A stretch of DNA of 64,000 nucleotides from positions 19,016 to 83,015 of the forward strand of contig CAMDKD010000008.1 of NCBI GenBank assembly GCA_945901125.1, in the 5' to 3' direction. The position numbers were made by a program, and so were the translations under genes. Each line of letters opens with the position of its first letter. Position 1 is the stretch's first letter. The stretch comes from Bordetella parapertussis (lineage in GTDB: Bacteria; Pseudomonadota; Gammaproteobacteria; Burkholderiales; Burkholderiaceae_C). Positions 24,404 through 32,389 of this stretch are shown piece after piece. Under the pieces are notes generated by a model that was not told the DNA's origin, ran no database searches, and was given only the letters and a program-made list of their open reading frames with translations.

Positions 24404-25662
24404 TGGGTGGTAAATACCGTCAAGACACCGGTATAGCCGTAGACCTGACGGTAAGCGATTTCACCGGCGGCAAAAAACCCGACCAGCGGCACATCGCCCA
24501 AAGCCCGGCGAATGATTTGCAATTCCGCATGCGGCGCGCCGAAATGCGGCCCGCCTCTGCCGGTGCAACTGACGTAAATCGCGCCTGCTATGCGACGCGC
24601 AGGGTGCGGCTGGCTCAGCGGCGTGTCAGCCAGCATGGCTGCCACTTCAGCGCTTTGGTCTTCGGGTTCAAGACTCTCGCGAATTTCGGTGGCTATGCGC
24701 AGCAAATCGGCTTTGGCCGAAGCGGCATCCCGCTTGCAAAACGCCACATGCATGCCGGCTTGCACATGGTGGGCAATCGCCACGCCGTGGCGCACCGGGT
24801 CCAGCCCGATGATGTGACGCACCATGACGGCGTCGTCCAAGCCGCCGGTCAAACGCAGCACCGGCTGACCGGGCATGGCCAAACCGGCCAGGGTTTCACG
24901 CACTTGATCAACGGCTGAGCGCGGGTTGTCTATGGGCACGTGCAAATCCTGCATCAAGGCGTACAAAGCAGGTGAGTTGTCCAGGCTCATGACCACGTGG
25001 TCACGCACTTGCGTGATTTCACGCACCTCGCCTATGGGCGAGCAACCTTGGGTGACGCGCGTGTGCATGGCCACCGCCGCACTGAAAGCCACGCCGCTCA
25101 AGCCGCCTTGGTAGACACCGTGACCCCGGCCCGAAACGGGTAAAGCCGGGCCGCTGTCGCGCGCAAACTGCACGTTTTCTGCCCGGCTCGAGCTCAAGCC
25201 GCCGAAGACAAAACCGCTTTGCGTGCTGCCGGCCAGTTCTTCAATCAAATCACTCAACTCAGGCGTATGGCCGTCTGCATGCACCAGCGCGGTATGCGCC
25301 ACAAAACCGCTCGCCCGGGCCTGTCCCAGCGGCGAGGCGCCGCTGAACACCCGGTAATCCTGTTCGGCGATGTCGCACAGCATCACGGCCAGCGCAGGCT
25401 CGTCGAAATACTCGACGTTATTGGAAGAGATGCCAACGCCTACAGTGCCGCTCCAGTGCTTGACGCCGGGCAATTCCTCGGCCAGATGGTCTAACAAGTC
25501 CTGCGCATAACGCGCCAGGTGATCGGTGATGTAAATCAATCCCAGGCCTGGCCTGGCCGCATACATGTCTTGCTTCATGCAGGCGCGCAATTGCGCCAGC
25601 ACCATGTCTGCCGCCATCTGCCAATGCGGGTGTGTGGCATGGCCGCAGGGAAACAGTTTCAT
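24400..25662 (-). CDS. FIST-domain sensory protein
   Basis: A 420-residue protein matching the FIST N and FIST C layout: SGTVGVGISSNNVEYFDEPA near residues 80-100, GFVFGGLSSSR, GVAFSAAVAMHTRVTQGCSPIG in the first part, and YVSCTGRGGPHFG with PLVGFFAAGEIA near the end. FIST domains are thought to bind small ligands such as amino acids; here there is no attached output domain. The start at MKLFPCGHATHP overlaps the phaM stop (ATGA). The neighbouring phaM and tonB genes give no clear ligand. Confidence 0.8.
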   Translation of the reverse strand: MKLFPCGHATHPHWQMAADMVLAQLRACMKQDMYAARPGLGLIYITDHLARYAQDLLDHLAEELPGVKHWSGTVGVGISSNNVEYFDEPALAVMLCDIAEQDYRVFSGASPLGQARASGFVAHTALVHADGHTPELSDLIEELAGSTQSGFVFGGLSSSRAENVQFARDSGPALPVSGRGHGVYQGGLSGVAFSAAVAMHTRVTQGCSPIGEVREITQVRDHVVMSLDNSPALYALMQDLHVPIDNPRSAVDQVRETLAGLAMPGQPVLRLTGGLDDAVMVRHIIGLDPVRHGVAIAHHVQAGMHVAFCKRDAASAKADLLRIATEIRESLEPEDQSAEVAAMLADTPLSQPHPARRIAGAIYVSCTGRGGPHFGAPHAELQIIRRALGDVPLVGFFAAGEIAYRQVYGYTGVLTVFTTQ

Positions 25663-26240
25663 CAGCCTGCTTTTTTGCGCGGCGCAGCGCTTGCACTGCG
25701 GCTGGTTTTTTTGGCCGCCGGTTTGCGTGCAGGGGCAGCGGTTTTCTTTGCGGGCTTGGCGCTTGGCGCAGACGCAGCAGACGCATTGAAAGCGCCCGCG
25801 TGTTTTTGCATGTCTTCGACGGCTTGCGATGCAATGGTTTGAAACTGCTGGCCGATGGCACCCCACCATTGCATGGGGTCGACGGCAGGCGCGGTCGACT
25901 TGTCTTTGTCAGGTGCAGCGCTTTTGCCGGCAGCTTTACCACTCATAGCCGCCGCCACATCAGCCATGCCGACATTCATGCTTTGCAAAGTAGACAAAGT
26001 CATGCGCTGCACTTCCAGCGCTTGTATGGTGGCACTCAAGGCCTTGGCGTTCTGGTCCAACCAGAACTGCACCGACTTCAATTCCTGTATGCGCTTGTCC
26101 AACTCAGCCGGGTCCAGGGTGGGCGTCACCCATTGCGCGGCAGACGGCATGGTGGCCGCCGGGTTGGCCTGGGCGAATTGCTTTAAAAAATCAAAGCCGG
26201 GCAAAAATGCATCAAAGTTAAAACCGGGAGTGTCAGCCAT
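25662..26240 (-). CDS. phaM: PHB granule-associated protein PhaM-like
   Basis: A 192-residue protein. The N-terminal half has TLDPAELDKRIQELKSVQFWL and ATIQALEVQRMTLS, which match PhaM of Cupriavidus-type bacteria; the C-terminal ~50 residues are a lysine/alanine/proline tail (PAKKTA, KKTSRS) that binds DNA in PhaM. PhaM activates PHB synthase and attaches granules to the nucleoid. No phaC is in the window. It is embedded in the tonB-to-hydrolase unit. I infer PHB storage from this gene only. Confidence 0.75.
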   Translation of the reverse strand: MADTPGFNFDAFLPGFDFLKQFAQANPAATMPSAAQWVTPTLDPAELDKRIQELKSVQFWLDQNAKALSATIQALEVQRMTLSTLQSMNVGMADVAAAMSGKAAGKSAAPDKDKSTAPAVDPMQWWGAIGQQFQTIASQAVEDMQKHAGAFNASAASAPSAKPAKKTAAPARKPAAKKTSRSASAAPRKKAG

Positions 26241-26255
26241 GGCTTGCCTTATAGG

Positions 26256-26723
26256 TCAGTGTTTATGGTGCGCGCCAGCGGGCTTGTCATCAGCGCCGGG
26301 GGCTTTGGCGGTGGTCATCAAATGCAGTTCCTGCTGCGACTTCACACCGGCTGCGTCTTCAAACAGCAAGGTCAGTTGCACATGGCTGTCGAGCGGCAAA
26401 GGCTCTTTCAAATTCATCAGCATCACATGGTATCCGCCGGGCTTGAGCGTGACGGTTTTACCGGCCGGCAAGTCCAGCGCGGGAATAGGCCGCATACGCA
26501 TCACGTCTTTGTCCATGCTCATTTCATGCACTTCAGCCACTGCTGCAGCGTCGGTTTTGATGCCGACCAAACGCGTGGCTTTTTTGGCGGTCAGGCTCAT
26601 GAAGGCACCGGTGGCTTTTTGGCCTTGCACGGTGGCGCGCACCCAGGCGTCGGTGATCTCCACTTGGGCCATGGCTGAGCAAGCGGCCAAGCTCAAGACA
26701 AGGGCTGTGAATATTTTGTACAT
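26256..26723 (-). CDS. Periplasmic copper chaperone PCu(A)C
   Basis: A 155-residue exported protein with a signal peptide (1-19); an LAAC sequence could alternatively make it a lipoprotein. The copper motif is EVHEMSMDKDVMRM, then GGYHVMLM about 25 residues on, giving the H(M)x10Mx21HxM type pattern. The His-rich end (GAHHKH) may add metal sites. It delivers Cu(I) to cytochrome oxidase in relatives. Strong ribosome site AAGGAG precedes ATG. It is 11 nt downstream of exbD. Confidence 0.88.
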   Translation of the reverse strand: MYKIFTALVLSLAACSAMAQVEITDAWVRATVQGQKATGAFMSLTAKKATRLVGIKTDAAAVAEVHEMSMDKDVMRMRPIPALDLPAGKTVTLKPGGYHVMLMNLKEPLPLDSHVQLTLLFEDAAGVKSQQELHLMTTAKAPGADDKPAGAHHKH

Positions 26724-26734
26724 CTGTATCTCCT

Positions 26735-27151
26735 TTAAGGTGTGTTGCGGTCGGTGATGAAACCGATTTGCGTGATGCCTGCGCGTTGCGCTGCGGCCAT
26801 GGCCTGGGCCACGCGCTCGTAACGCACGGCGCGGTCACCCCGGATATGCAAAGGCGGTTGCGGTTTGACAGCCGCTGCCTGCGCCAGCAATTGCAACAGT
26901 TGCGCGTCATCGGCCACGGCTGCGTCGTTCCAAAAATACTGTCCTTGCGCGTCCACCGACAAACGGTTGGTTTGCGGCTTGGCCTCTTGCGGCTGGTTGC
27001 TGGCGCGCGGCAGTTCTATGTTGACCGAATGCTTCATCACCGGGATGGTGATCATGAAAATGATCAGCAGCACCAGCATGACGTCGACCAGCGGCGTCAT
27101 ATTGATTTCGTTCATCACCTCGTCGGTGTCGTCCTGAGTGCCGAAAGCCAT
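26735..27151 (-). CDS. exbD: ExbD/TolR-family proton-channel subunit
   Basis: A 138-residue protein with a single transmembrane helix (about 18-40) carrying the conserved Asp in PLVDVMLVLLIIF, the proton-relay residue, and a periplasmic domain after it. With ExbB and TonB it powers outer-membrane receptors using the proton gradient. It starts 3 nt after exbB ends. The stop is followed by the copper-chaperone gene. Typical length. Confidence 0.92.
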   Translation of the reverse strand: MAFGTQDDTDEVMNEINMTPLVDVMLVLLIIFMITIPVMKHSVNIELPRASNQPQEAKPQTNRLSVDAQGQYFWNDAAVADDAQLLQLLAQAAAVKPQPPLHIRGDRAVRYERVAQAMAAAQRAGITQIGFITDRNTP

Positions 27152-27154
27152 GAC

Positions 27155-27844
27155 TTACTCCTTGGCCTTGACCCGGTGGCCAGTCATGAACAACACATGC
27201 AAGTCGTGGGCAAAACGGTTCAAACGTCCGATGATGAATTTATTGCCACGCACCAAGGCGTTATAGCCCAACACCGCAGGAATCGCCACGGCCAGACCCA
27301 GCGCCGTCATGATCAATGCTTCCCCGATGGGACCGGCCACTTTGTCAATCGTTGCCTGACCAGCCATACCGATTTGCATCAGCGCGTGGTAAATGCCCCA
27401 GACCGTGCCGAACAAACCAACAAACGGCGCGGTGGAGCCCACCGATGCCAACACCGCCAGCCCGGATTGCAATTGCGCGGTCGCATCATCAATGGCGTTT
27501 TGCAAACCGCGTGTGACCCAGTCGCTGGTGTCGAGTTGCTTGGACAACTCAGGCTTGGCGGCATCGGTTTTCAAATGCGCCAGCGCTTGCTGACCGCTTT
27601 GGGCGAGTGAACGAAACGGGTTGAAGGCTTCGTCGCCCAGAGCTTTGACACCACCGGCCACGTCTGTGCTGCGCCAGAACGCATCCACGCGCAAAGCCTG
27701 CTTGCGTGCAGCCAGCAGCCCCAGGGTCTTGGTCAGAATAACCACCCAGGAAGCCAGCGACATGGCCAGCAACAACAGCGCGACAAAACGCGTGACGCCG
27801 TCGCCTGCGACCCATAAATTAACCAGTCCGAATTCGTTGTTCAT
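27155..27844 (-). CDS. exbB: ExbB/TolQ-family proton-channel subunit
   Basis: A 229-residue inner-membrane protein; start at MNNEFGLVNLWV chosen because the extra upstream residues overlap tonB. Hydrophobic helices near 12-40, 127-150 and 165-190; GTVWGIYHALMQIG and IGEALIMTALGLAVAIPAVLGYN are family signatures. It forms the pentameric channel around ExbD. The gene lies between tonB (2 nt) and exbD (3 nt). Confidence 0.93.
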   Translation of the reverse strand: MNNEFGLVNLWVAGDGVTRFVALLLLAMSLASWVVILTKTLGLLAARKQALRVDAFWRSTDVAGGVKALGDEAFNPFRSLAQSGQQALAHLKTDAAKPELSKQLDTSDWVTRGLQNAIDDATAQLQSGLAVLASVGSTAPFVGLFGTVWGIYHALMQIGMAGQATIDKVAGPIGEALIMTALGLAVAIPAVLGYNALVRGNKFIIGRLNRFAHDLHVLFMTGHRVKAKE

Positions 27845-27846
27845 GT

Positions 27847-28809
27847 TCACTCTTTTTTCAGTTTGAATGTAATCGGTTGCAAAAACCACATCGCCTCGGC
27901 AACGCCGCCGCGTTTGCCCGGCACATAACGCCAACGCATGGCCGCCTCCATGCCTGCCTTGTCCAGCCGCTCAAAGCCGCTGCTGGTTTGCAGTTCGACT
28001 TTTTGCGGCACGCCGTCCGCGCCTATGAAGACACGCACAATGACCTGGCCTTGCTCGCCTAATTTCACGCTCATGCGCGGATAGTCAGGGGCAGGATTGT
28101 GCAAATGCTCGGCTTTGGAAGATGGCATTTCCACTTTGGGCGCAGGCGGTGGGGCGGGCGGGGCCGCCGGCGCGGGCGGCGGGGCTACGGGTGCCGCTGG
28201 AGCTGGTGGTGCAGGTTTGGGTGGCGGTGCAGGCACCACGCTGGCGGTTGCGGGTGCGGCTGGTGTTGACGGCGGCGGCTCATGCACCACAGGAGGAGGT
28301 GGTGGTGGCGCTTTGAGCGGTTCCGGCCTGGGCTCGGGCTTGGGCTCGGGCTTGGGCTCGGGCTTAGGTTCCGGCTTAGGCTCAGGCTTAGGCTCAGGTT
28401 TAGGCTCCGGCTTGGGTTCTGGCTTGGGCTCTGGCTTAGGTTCCGGCTTAGGCTCGGGCTTGGGTTCTGGCTTGGGTTCTGGCTTAGGCTCAGGTTTGGG
28501 CTCAGGTTTGGGCTCGGGTTTGGGCTCGGGTTTGGGCTCGGGTTTGGGCTCGGGCTTAGGTTCCGGCTTGGGTTCCGGTTTCGGTTCAAGTTTGGGCTCA
28601 GGCTTGGGCGGCGGTTGTTTCTCAGGCGGCGGTTGTTTCTCAGGCGGCGGTGGAGGGGGCGGCGGCGGGGGCGGCTCGGTCTGACTCAGCAACATGACCG
28701 GCACCACCACCTGTGCCATGCGTTGCAACAAACCTGTGTGTAAAGCCCACAGCGCCAGCACGTGCAGGCAAACAACGCTGATGAGAATTATGAGGGTGCG
28801 GCGGTTCAT
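27847..28809 (-). CDS. tonB: TonB energy transducer with very long Pro/Glu/Lys linker
   Basis: A 320-residue TonB. Residues 1-30 are the membrane anchor (LIILISVVCLHVLALWAL), 46-66 poly-Pro, ~70-165 about two dozen KPEP units, then Pro/Ala-rich stretches and a C-terminal domain (~235-320) with YPRMSVKLGEQGQV, GADGVPQKVELQTSSG and AMRWRYVPGKR, the TonB fold. The linker spans the periplasm and is unusually long and regular. First gene of a unit of seven on the minus strand with tiny gaps. Its diverging neighbour is tlpA-like. Confidence 0.92.
   Translation of the reverse strand: MNRRTLIILISVVCLHVLALWALHTGLLQRMAQVVVPVMLLSQTEPPPPPPPPPPPEKQPPPEKQPPPKPEPKLEPKPEPKPEPKPEPKPEPKPEPKPEPKPEPKPEPKPEPKPEPKPEPKPEPKPEPKPEPKPEPKPEPKPEPKPEPKPEPKPEPKPEPRPEPLKAPPPPPPVVHEPPPSTPAAPATASVVPAPPPKPAPPAPAAPVAPPPAPAAPPAPPPAPKVEMPSSKAEHLHNPAPDYPRMSVKLGEQGQVIVRVFIGADGVPQKVELQTSSGFERLDKAGMEAAMRWRYVPGKRGGVAEAMWFLQPITFKLKKE
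28320..28610. repeat. Short-period repeat encoding KPEP units of TonB
   Basis: A 12-bp-period tract of about 290 bp, of the form GGCTTGGGCTCG with synonymous third-base variation, encodes the TonB linker. Such tracts are slippage-prone, and copy number may differ between strains. Confidence 0.9.
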
Positions 28810-28967
28810 GACAAGTGTTGGACAAAGAGGCCGGCGCGTTGACGCCGACCTGCACTATAGGACAGGTCGGGATACAGGCTTTGGTTTGTCGCACATGACA
28901 TAGGCGCGCGCAGGTTTTGCGCATAGAAGTTCCAGCAACTGTTTGCAGACGCGCCTACACTGGGTGC

Positions 28968-29507
28968 ATGCTGCGTTTTTACTTTTCTCTTGTCATATCG
29001 GCTGCGGCAGCCCTGGCCTGCTTTGGTCTGTCGGCGCAAACCCTGGCGCTCGGGCGGCCCGTGCCCGACTTTGAAGCCACAGACCTCAAACAAGGCCGCG
29101 TGTTCCGCTTGTCCGAACACAAAGGCAAAGTCATCATCGTCAATTTCTGGGCCTCCTGGTGCACACCGTGTCAAGCGGAAATGCCAAGCATCGAGGCGTA
29201 TTACCGCAAACACCAGGCCAAAGGTTTGCAAGTGATTGCCATCAGCATAGACTCGGTCAAATACCTGCCCACGGTCAAAAAAATGGCGCAGGGTTTCAGC
29301 TTTTTCACCGCACACCAAAGCCAGGCCAAGGTCACCGGCTTTGGCCGCATCTCGAGGCTGCCGTCGACTTTTGTGATCGACCGCCAAGGCGTGCTGCGCA
29401 AAAACGGTCATGAAGGCGATCCTGAGGTCAATACAGAGCTGCTGGAAACGCTGGTCACGCCCTTGTTACGCATGCCAGAAAAAACTGTTGGTAAACCGGG
29501 TTCATAA
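28968..29507 (+). CDS. TlpA-like thiol-disulfide oxidoreductase
   Basis: A 179-residue exported thioredoxin-fold protein. Start at MLRFYFSLVISAAAALACF, which forms a signal peptide (an upstream in-frame Met gives no better signal). The redox site WCTPC is at C65/C68 in FWASWCTPCQAEMPS; LPSTFVIDRQG carries the cis-Pro loop. Related proteins reduce apocytochromes or copper sites in the periplasm, which fits the nearby copper chaperone. Divergent to tonB with 158 bp between starts. Confidence 0.85.
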   Translation: MLRFYFSLVISAAAALACFGLSAQTLALGRPVPDFEATDLKQGRVFRLSEHKGKVIIVNFWASWCTPCQAEMPSIEAYYRKHQAKGLQVIAISIDSVKYLPTVKKMAQGFSFFTAHQSQAKVTGFGRISRLPSTFVIDRQGVLRKNGHEGDPEVNTELLETLVTPLLRMPEKTVGKPGS

Positions 29508-29577
29508 GCAGTGATGACTGCAGCATTGAAAAACCGCCAGACCAAGCTTTCTTCACTGCTCAAAACGTGGGCCAGTC

Positions 29578-30384
29578 TCAGTCAAACTTGGGCCGGCGTT
29601 TTTCTTTGAGAGAGGCCACGCCTTCGCGCACATCCGGGCCGCCAAAGCCCATGAACTCCAGCGCCAGCGAAGTGTCAAACGAAGGCCCGGCCTGGCGCAA
29701 CCAGTTGTTCAGCGAATACTTGGTCCAGCGAATCGCGGTTTGACTGCCGCTGGCGAGTTTGTCGGCCACCTCATACGCTTTGTCCAGCAGCTTGTCGTCA
29801 TCCACACACAGCGACACCAGTCCTATGCGCTCGGCCTCTTCGCCGCTGACCGGTTCGCACAGCATCAAATAGTATTTGGCTTTGGCCATGCCGCACAGCA
29901 AAGGCCAGATGATGGCCGCATGGTCACCGGCGGCCACACCCAATCGCGTGTGACCGTCGACGATCTTGGCGCTTTTGGCGGCGATTGAAATATCGGCCAG
30001 CAAACCGGCCACCAGACCGGCACCGACCGCCGGGCCGTGCATGGCGCTGACCACCGGCTTGTCGCAATTGATGATGTTGTAGACCAGGTCGCGCGCCTCT
30101 TTCCAGACGCGGGTGCGAACCTCGAAATCCTGCGCCATGTCGCTGACCAGTTGCAAATCGCCGCCGCCGGAAAACCCCTGCCCTTCACCGCGCAGCACAG
30201 CGCAGCGCACGCTGTCGTCGCGGCCTATGTCGCGCCAGATCTCGCACAAATCGGCATGGCCCTGGTGACCGGCGGTCGGCAGTTTGCCGTTGGCCGCTTT
30301 CATTTGAATATCAAGCACGCTGTCGTGCGGGCCGCGGCGGCTGATGTTCAATGTCTCGTAAATGCTGTAGTCAATCGGTTTCAT
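29578..30384 (-). CDS. Enoyl-CoA hydratase/isomerase family protein
   Basis: A 268-residue crotonase-fold protein: RGEGQGFSGGGDLQLV holds the CoA-thioester oxyanion loop, and MHGPAVGAGLVAGLLADISIA the second oxyanion segment. The acid/base residue appears to be in the DGHTRLGVAAGDHAA region, less canonical than in true enoyl-CoA hydratases. The reaction cannot be named from sequence. It is convergent with tlpA-like and alone in its transcript. Confidence 0.8.
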   Translation of the reverse strand: MKPIDYSIYETLNISRRGPHDSVLDIQMKAANGKLPTAGHQGHADLCEIWRDIGRDDSVRCAVLRGEGQGFSGGGDLQLVSDMAQDFEVRTRVWKEARDLVYNIINCDKPVVSAMHGPAVGAGLVAGLLADISIAAKSAKIVDGHTRLGVAAGDHAAIIWPLLCGMAKAKYYLMLCEPVSGEEAERIGLVSLCVDDDKLLDKAYEVADKLASGSQTAIRWTKYSLNNWLRQAGPSFDTSLALEFMGFGGPDVREGVASLKEKRRPKFD

Positions 30385-30448
30385 GGTTTTGGATTGTCAC
30401 TGTTAAATGCAAGAGATTGTGCCTTGGCTACCAGTGATGCCGGCTTTG

Positions 30449-30462
30449 TTGACAAAGATCAA
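30449..30462. promoter_or_regulatory. FNR/ANR-type box upstream of the DksA-like gene
   Basis: TTGAC-AAAG-ATCAA matches the FNR consensus TTGAT-N4-ATCAA at 9 of 10 defined bases. It ends 58 bp before the ATG of the DksA-like gene; a CAAGAT (-10-like) at 30485-30490 would put the box centre close to -41, the class II activator position. Oxygen-dependent control of the two downstream genes is an inference. Confidence 0.45.
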
Positions 30463-30520
30463 GGTCGCTTTTGTCAGCAGGTCGCAAGATCAAGCCCTGT
30501 TGACTTCTTGAACACACACC

Positions 30521-30892
30521 ATGACACAAACCAAGTTGCAGCCTTATTTGCAAGCCCTGATGAAAATGCGCGAAAGCCTGCTGCTGCGAATTGAGCAGCA
30601 ACGCGAAGGCAAAGCCAGCCGCGCCGAAGTGGCGTTTGCGCATTTCGACCATACCCAGGACGATGAAGGCCAAATCAACAGCGAACGCGACATTGAATTT
30701 GCCATCAACGAAAACGAGACCGCGCAGTTGCAATCGATTGAAGAGGCGCTCAAGCGCATCACCCAAGGCGTGTACGGCTTGTGTGTGGAGTGCGGCACCA
30801 TGCAATCGCGCGAACGCTTGCTGGCCGCGCCGCAAGCCACGCGCTGCATGGCTTGCCAAACCAAGTTTGAATCTGCCCACGCCACACACTGA
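30521..30892 (+). CDS. DksA/TraR-type C4 zinc-finger protein
   Basis: A 123-residue protein with an N-terminal coiled coil (about 1-80) and a C4 zinc finger with Cys at 88, 91, 109 and 112 (CVECG ... CMAC). It is shorter than DksA (about 150) and the coiled-coil tip QDDEGQINSERD has acidic residues. Proteins of this type bind in the secondary channel of RNA polymerase. Preceded by an FNR-like box and followed after 11 nt by the next gene, so both are probably co-regulated. Confidence 0.85.
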   Translation: MTQTKLQPYLQALMKMRESLLLRIEQQREGKASRAEVAFAHFDHTQDDEGQINSERDIEFAINENETAQLQSIEEALKRITQGVYGLCVECGTMQSRERLLAAPQATRCMACQTKFESAHATH

Positions 30893-30903
30893 GAACACTG
30901 CCC

Positions 30904-31278
30904 ATGTCCACTTTTCACGCCATCGTCTGGATAGACCACAAGGAAGCCCATGTGCTGATGTTTGACCGCGAGCATGTGCAAGCGCAGCGCATACATTCGC
31001 GCAGCCACCACAGTCACCAAGGCAAGCATGTGGACGCGGCTTCGTTTTTCAAAGAAGTCAGCGACCAATTGCATGGCACGCACGAGGTGTTATTGACCGG
31101 CCCGGGCTCGGCGCGTACCGAGTTCAAGCATTGGTGCGAACTGCATGCCAAAGGCGCTGCACACGCCATCGTCGATAACGTGGCCAGCGACCACCCCAGC
31201 GACGCGCAACTGATTGCCATGGCGCGTCAGTATTTCAAAAAGTTTGACCAGTTGGCGGCCGACCCCGGTCACGTTTGA
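30904..31278 (+). CDS. Conserved small protein, host-attachment/eRF1-domain-like
   Basis: A 124-residue His-rich cytoplasmic protein. The segments IVWIDHKEAHVLMFD, HHSHQGKH, LLTGPGSARTEFKHW and VDNVASDHPSDAQLIA resemble proteins often annotated as translational machinery or eRF1-domain-like in beta-proteobacteria. The reaction is unknown. It follows the DksA-like gene by 11 nt, on the same strand, so a low-oxygen or stress-linked role is possible. The family name is tentative. Confidence 0.55.
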   Translation: MSTFHAIVWIDHKEAHVLMFDREHVQAQRIHSRSHHSHQGKHVDAASFFKEVSDQLHGTHEVLLTGPGSARTEFKHWCELHAKGAAHAIVDNVASDHPSDAQLIAMARQYFKKFDQLAADPGHV

Positions 31279-31378
31279 AGATTTAAGTCGCCTGGCCCGG
31301 CCGCTAAGGCTTACACCTGCAAACTCAGCTTTCAAGCACCCGACATAAGCGGGCGTGAAAGCCGAGTGAACAAGCGGG

Positions 31379-32389
31379 TCAGGCGCGCAAAGGCGCGACT
31401 TTCTGGTCGATCGCGCCAAACACGCTGTGGCCGTCTTTGTCTTTCATTTCTATGCGCACGGTGTCGCCGAACTGCATGAAATCGGTGGTCGCTTTGCCGT
31501 CGAGTATGGTTTCGATGGCGCGTTTCTCAGCGATACAGCTATAGCCTTTGGGCCAGTCTTTGCGGCCATCGGTTTCAATCGCTTTGTTGCTGACGGTGCC
31601 GCTGCCTATGATGCTGCCGGCGCGCACATTGCGCGTTTTAGCCAGGTGAGAAATGAGCTGGCCGAAATGAAACGTCATCTCGGGACCGGCATCGCACATG
31701 CCGACGCGCTTGCCGTTCCAGTCCACCCGCATGCTCAAGTGCAAACGCCCATGCTCCCAGGCGCTGCCGAGTTCGTCCAAGGTGACCGCCACCGGGCTGA
31801 ACGCGGTGGCCGGTTTGCCTTGTAAAAAGCCGAAGTTCTTGGCCAATTCGCCGGGAATGAGCCGGCGCAATGACACATCGTTGGCCAGCATCACCAAGCG
31901 TATGCCTTCCAGCGCTTCGTCTGGCGTAGCTTGCATGGGCACGTCGCCGGTGATGACCGTGACCTCGGCCTCAAAGTCGATGCCGTGCTCGGTGCTGACC
32001 GCGATGATGTCGTCGCACGCGCCGATGAAATCATCGCTGCCGCCCTGGTACATCAGCGGGTCGTCGTAATAATTCGATGGCACCTCGCTGTTGCGCGAAG
32101 CACGTACCAACTCCACATGGTTCATGTAGGCCGAGCCGTCGGCCCATTGGTAGGCGCGCGGCAACGGTGCCATGCACATCTTGGGGTCAAAAGCAAAAGC
32201 GTGTCTGGCCTTGCCTTGGTTTAAGGTTTGGTAAAGGTCTTGCAGTTGCGGGGAAATGAAGTTCCAGTCATCCAACACCTGTTGCAGCCGGGAAGCGATA
32301 CCGCTCGCATAATGGGCGCTTGTCAAATCGCGTGACACCACCACCAGTTGCCCGTCGCGTGAACCATCTTTGTATGTCGCTAATTTCAT
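31379..32389 (-). CDS. Fumarylacetoacetate hydrolase family protein
   Basis: A 336-residue protein with the FAH-type metal site: MYQGGSDDFIGACDDI, DFEAEVTVITGDVP and a C-terminal half including RNVRAGSIIGSGTVSNKAI, the family signature. It is longer than small FAH-domain hydrolases and resembles the fumarylacetoacetase-like proteins of Burkholderiales. The C-C bond-cleaving substrate is not evident. Its ATG (complement 32387-32389) overlaps the divergent ATG of the next gene (32388-32390), so the two genes share the start region. Confidence 0.85.
   Translation of the reverse strand: MKLATYKDGSRDGQLVVVSRDLTSAHYASGIASRLQQVLDDWNFISPQLQDLYQTLNQGKARHAFAFDPKMCMAPLPRAYQWADGSAYMNHVELVRASRNSEVPSNYYDDPLMYQGGSDDFIGACDDIIAVSTEHGIDFEAEVTVITGDVPMQATPDEALEGIRLVMLANDVSLRRLIPGELAKNFGFLQGKPATAFSPVAVTLDELGSAWEHGRLHLSMRVDWNGKRVGMCDAGPEMTFHFGQLISHLAKTRNVRAGSIIGSGTVSNKAIETDGRKDWPKGYSCIAEKRAIETILDGKATTDFMQFGDTVRIEMKDKDGHSVFGAIDQKVAPLRA

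Noticed and set aside
28097..28684. Plus-strand frame with dozens of GSGLGS repeats
   Set aside because: It is the antisense shadow of the KPEP-coding tonB repeat; tonB has anchor, linker and C-terminal domain in order, while this frame has no start signal or domain.
29507..29560. AGCAGTGA ... TCACTGCT arms between the tlpA-like and crotonase genes
   Set aside because: Only 8-bp arms about 40 bp apart, expected fairly often by chance in this composition.
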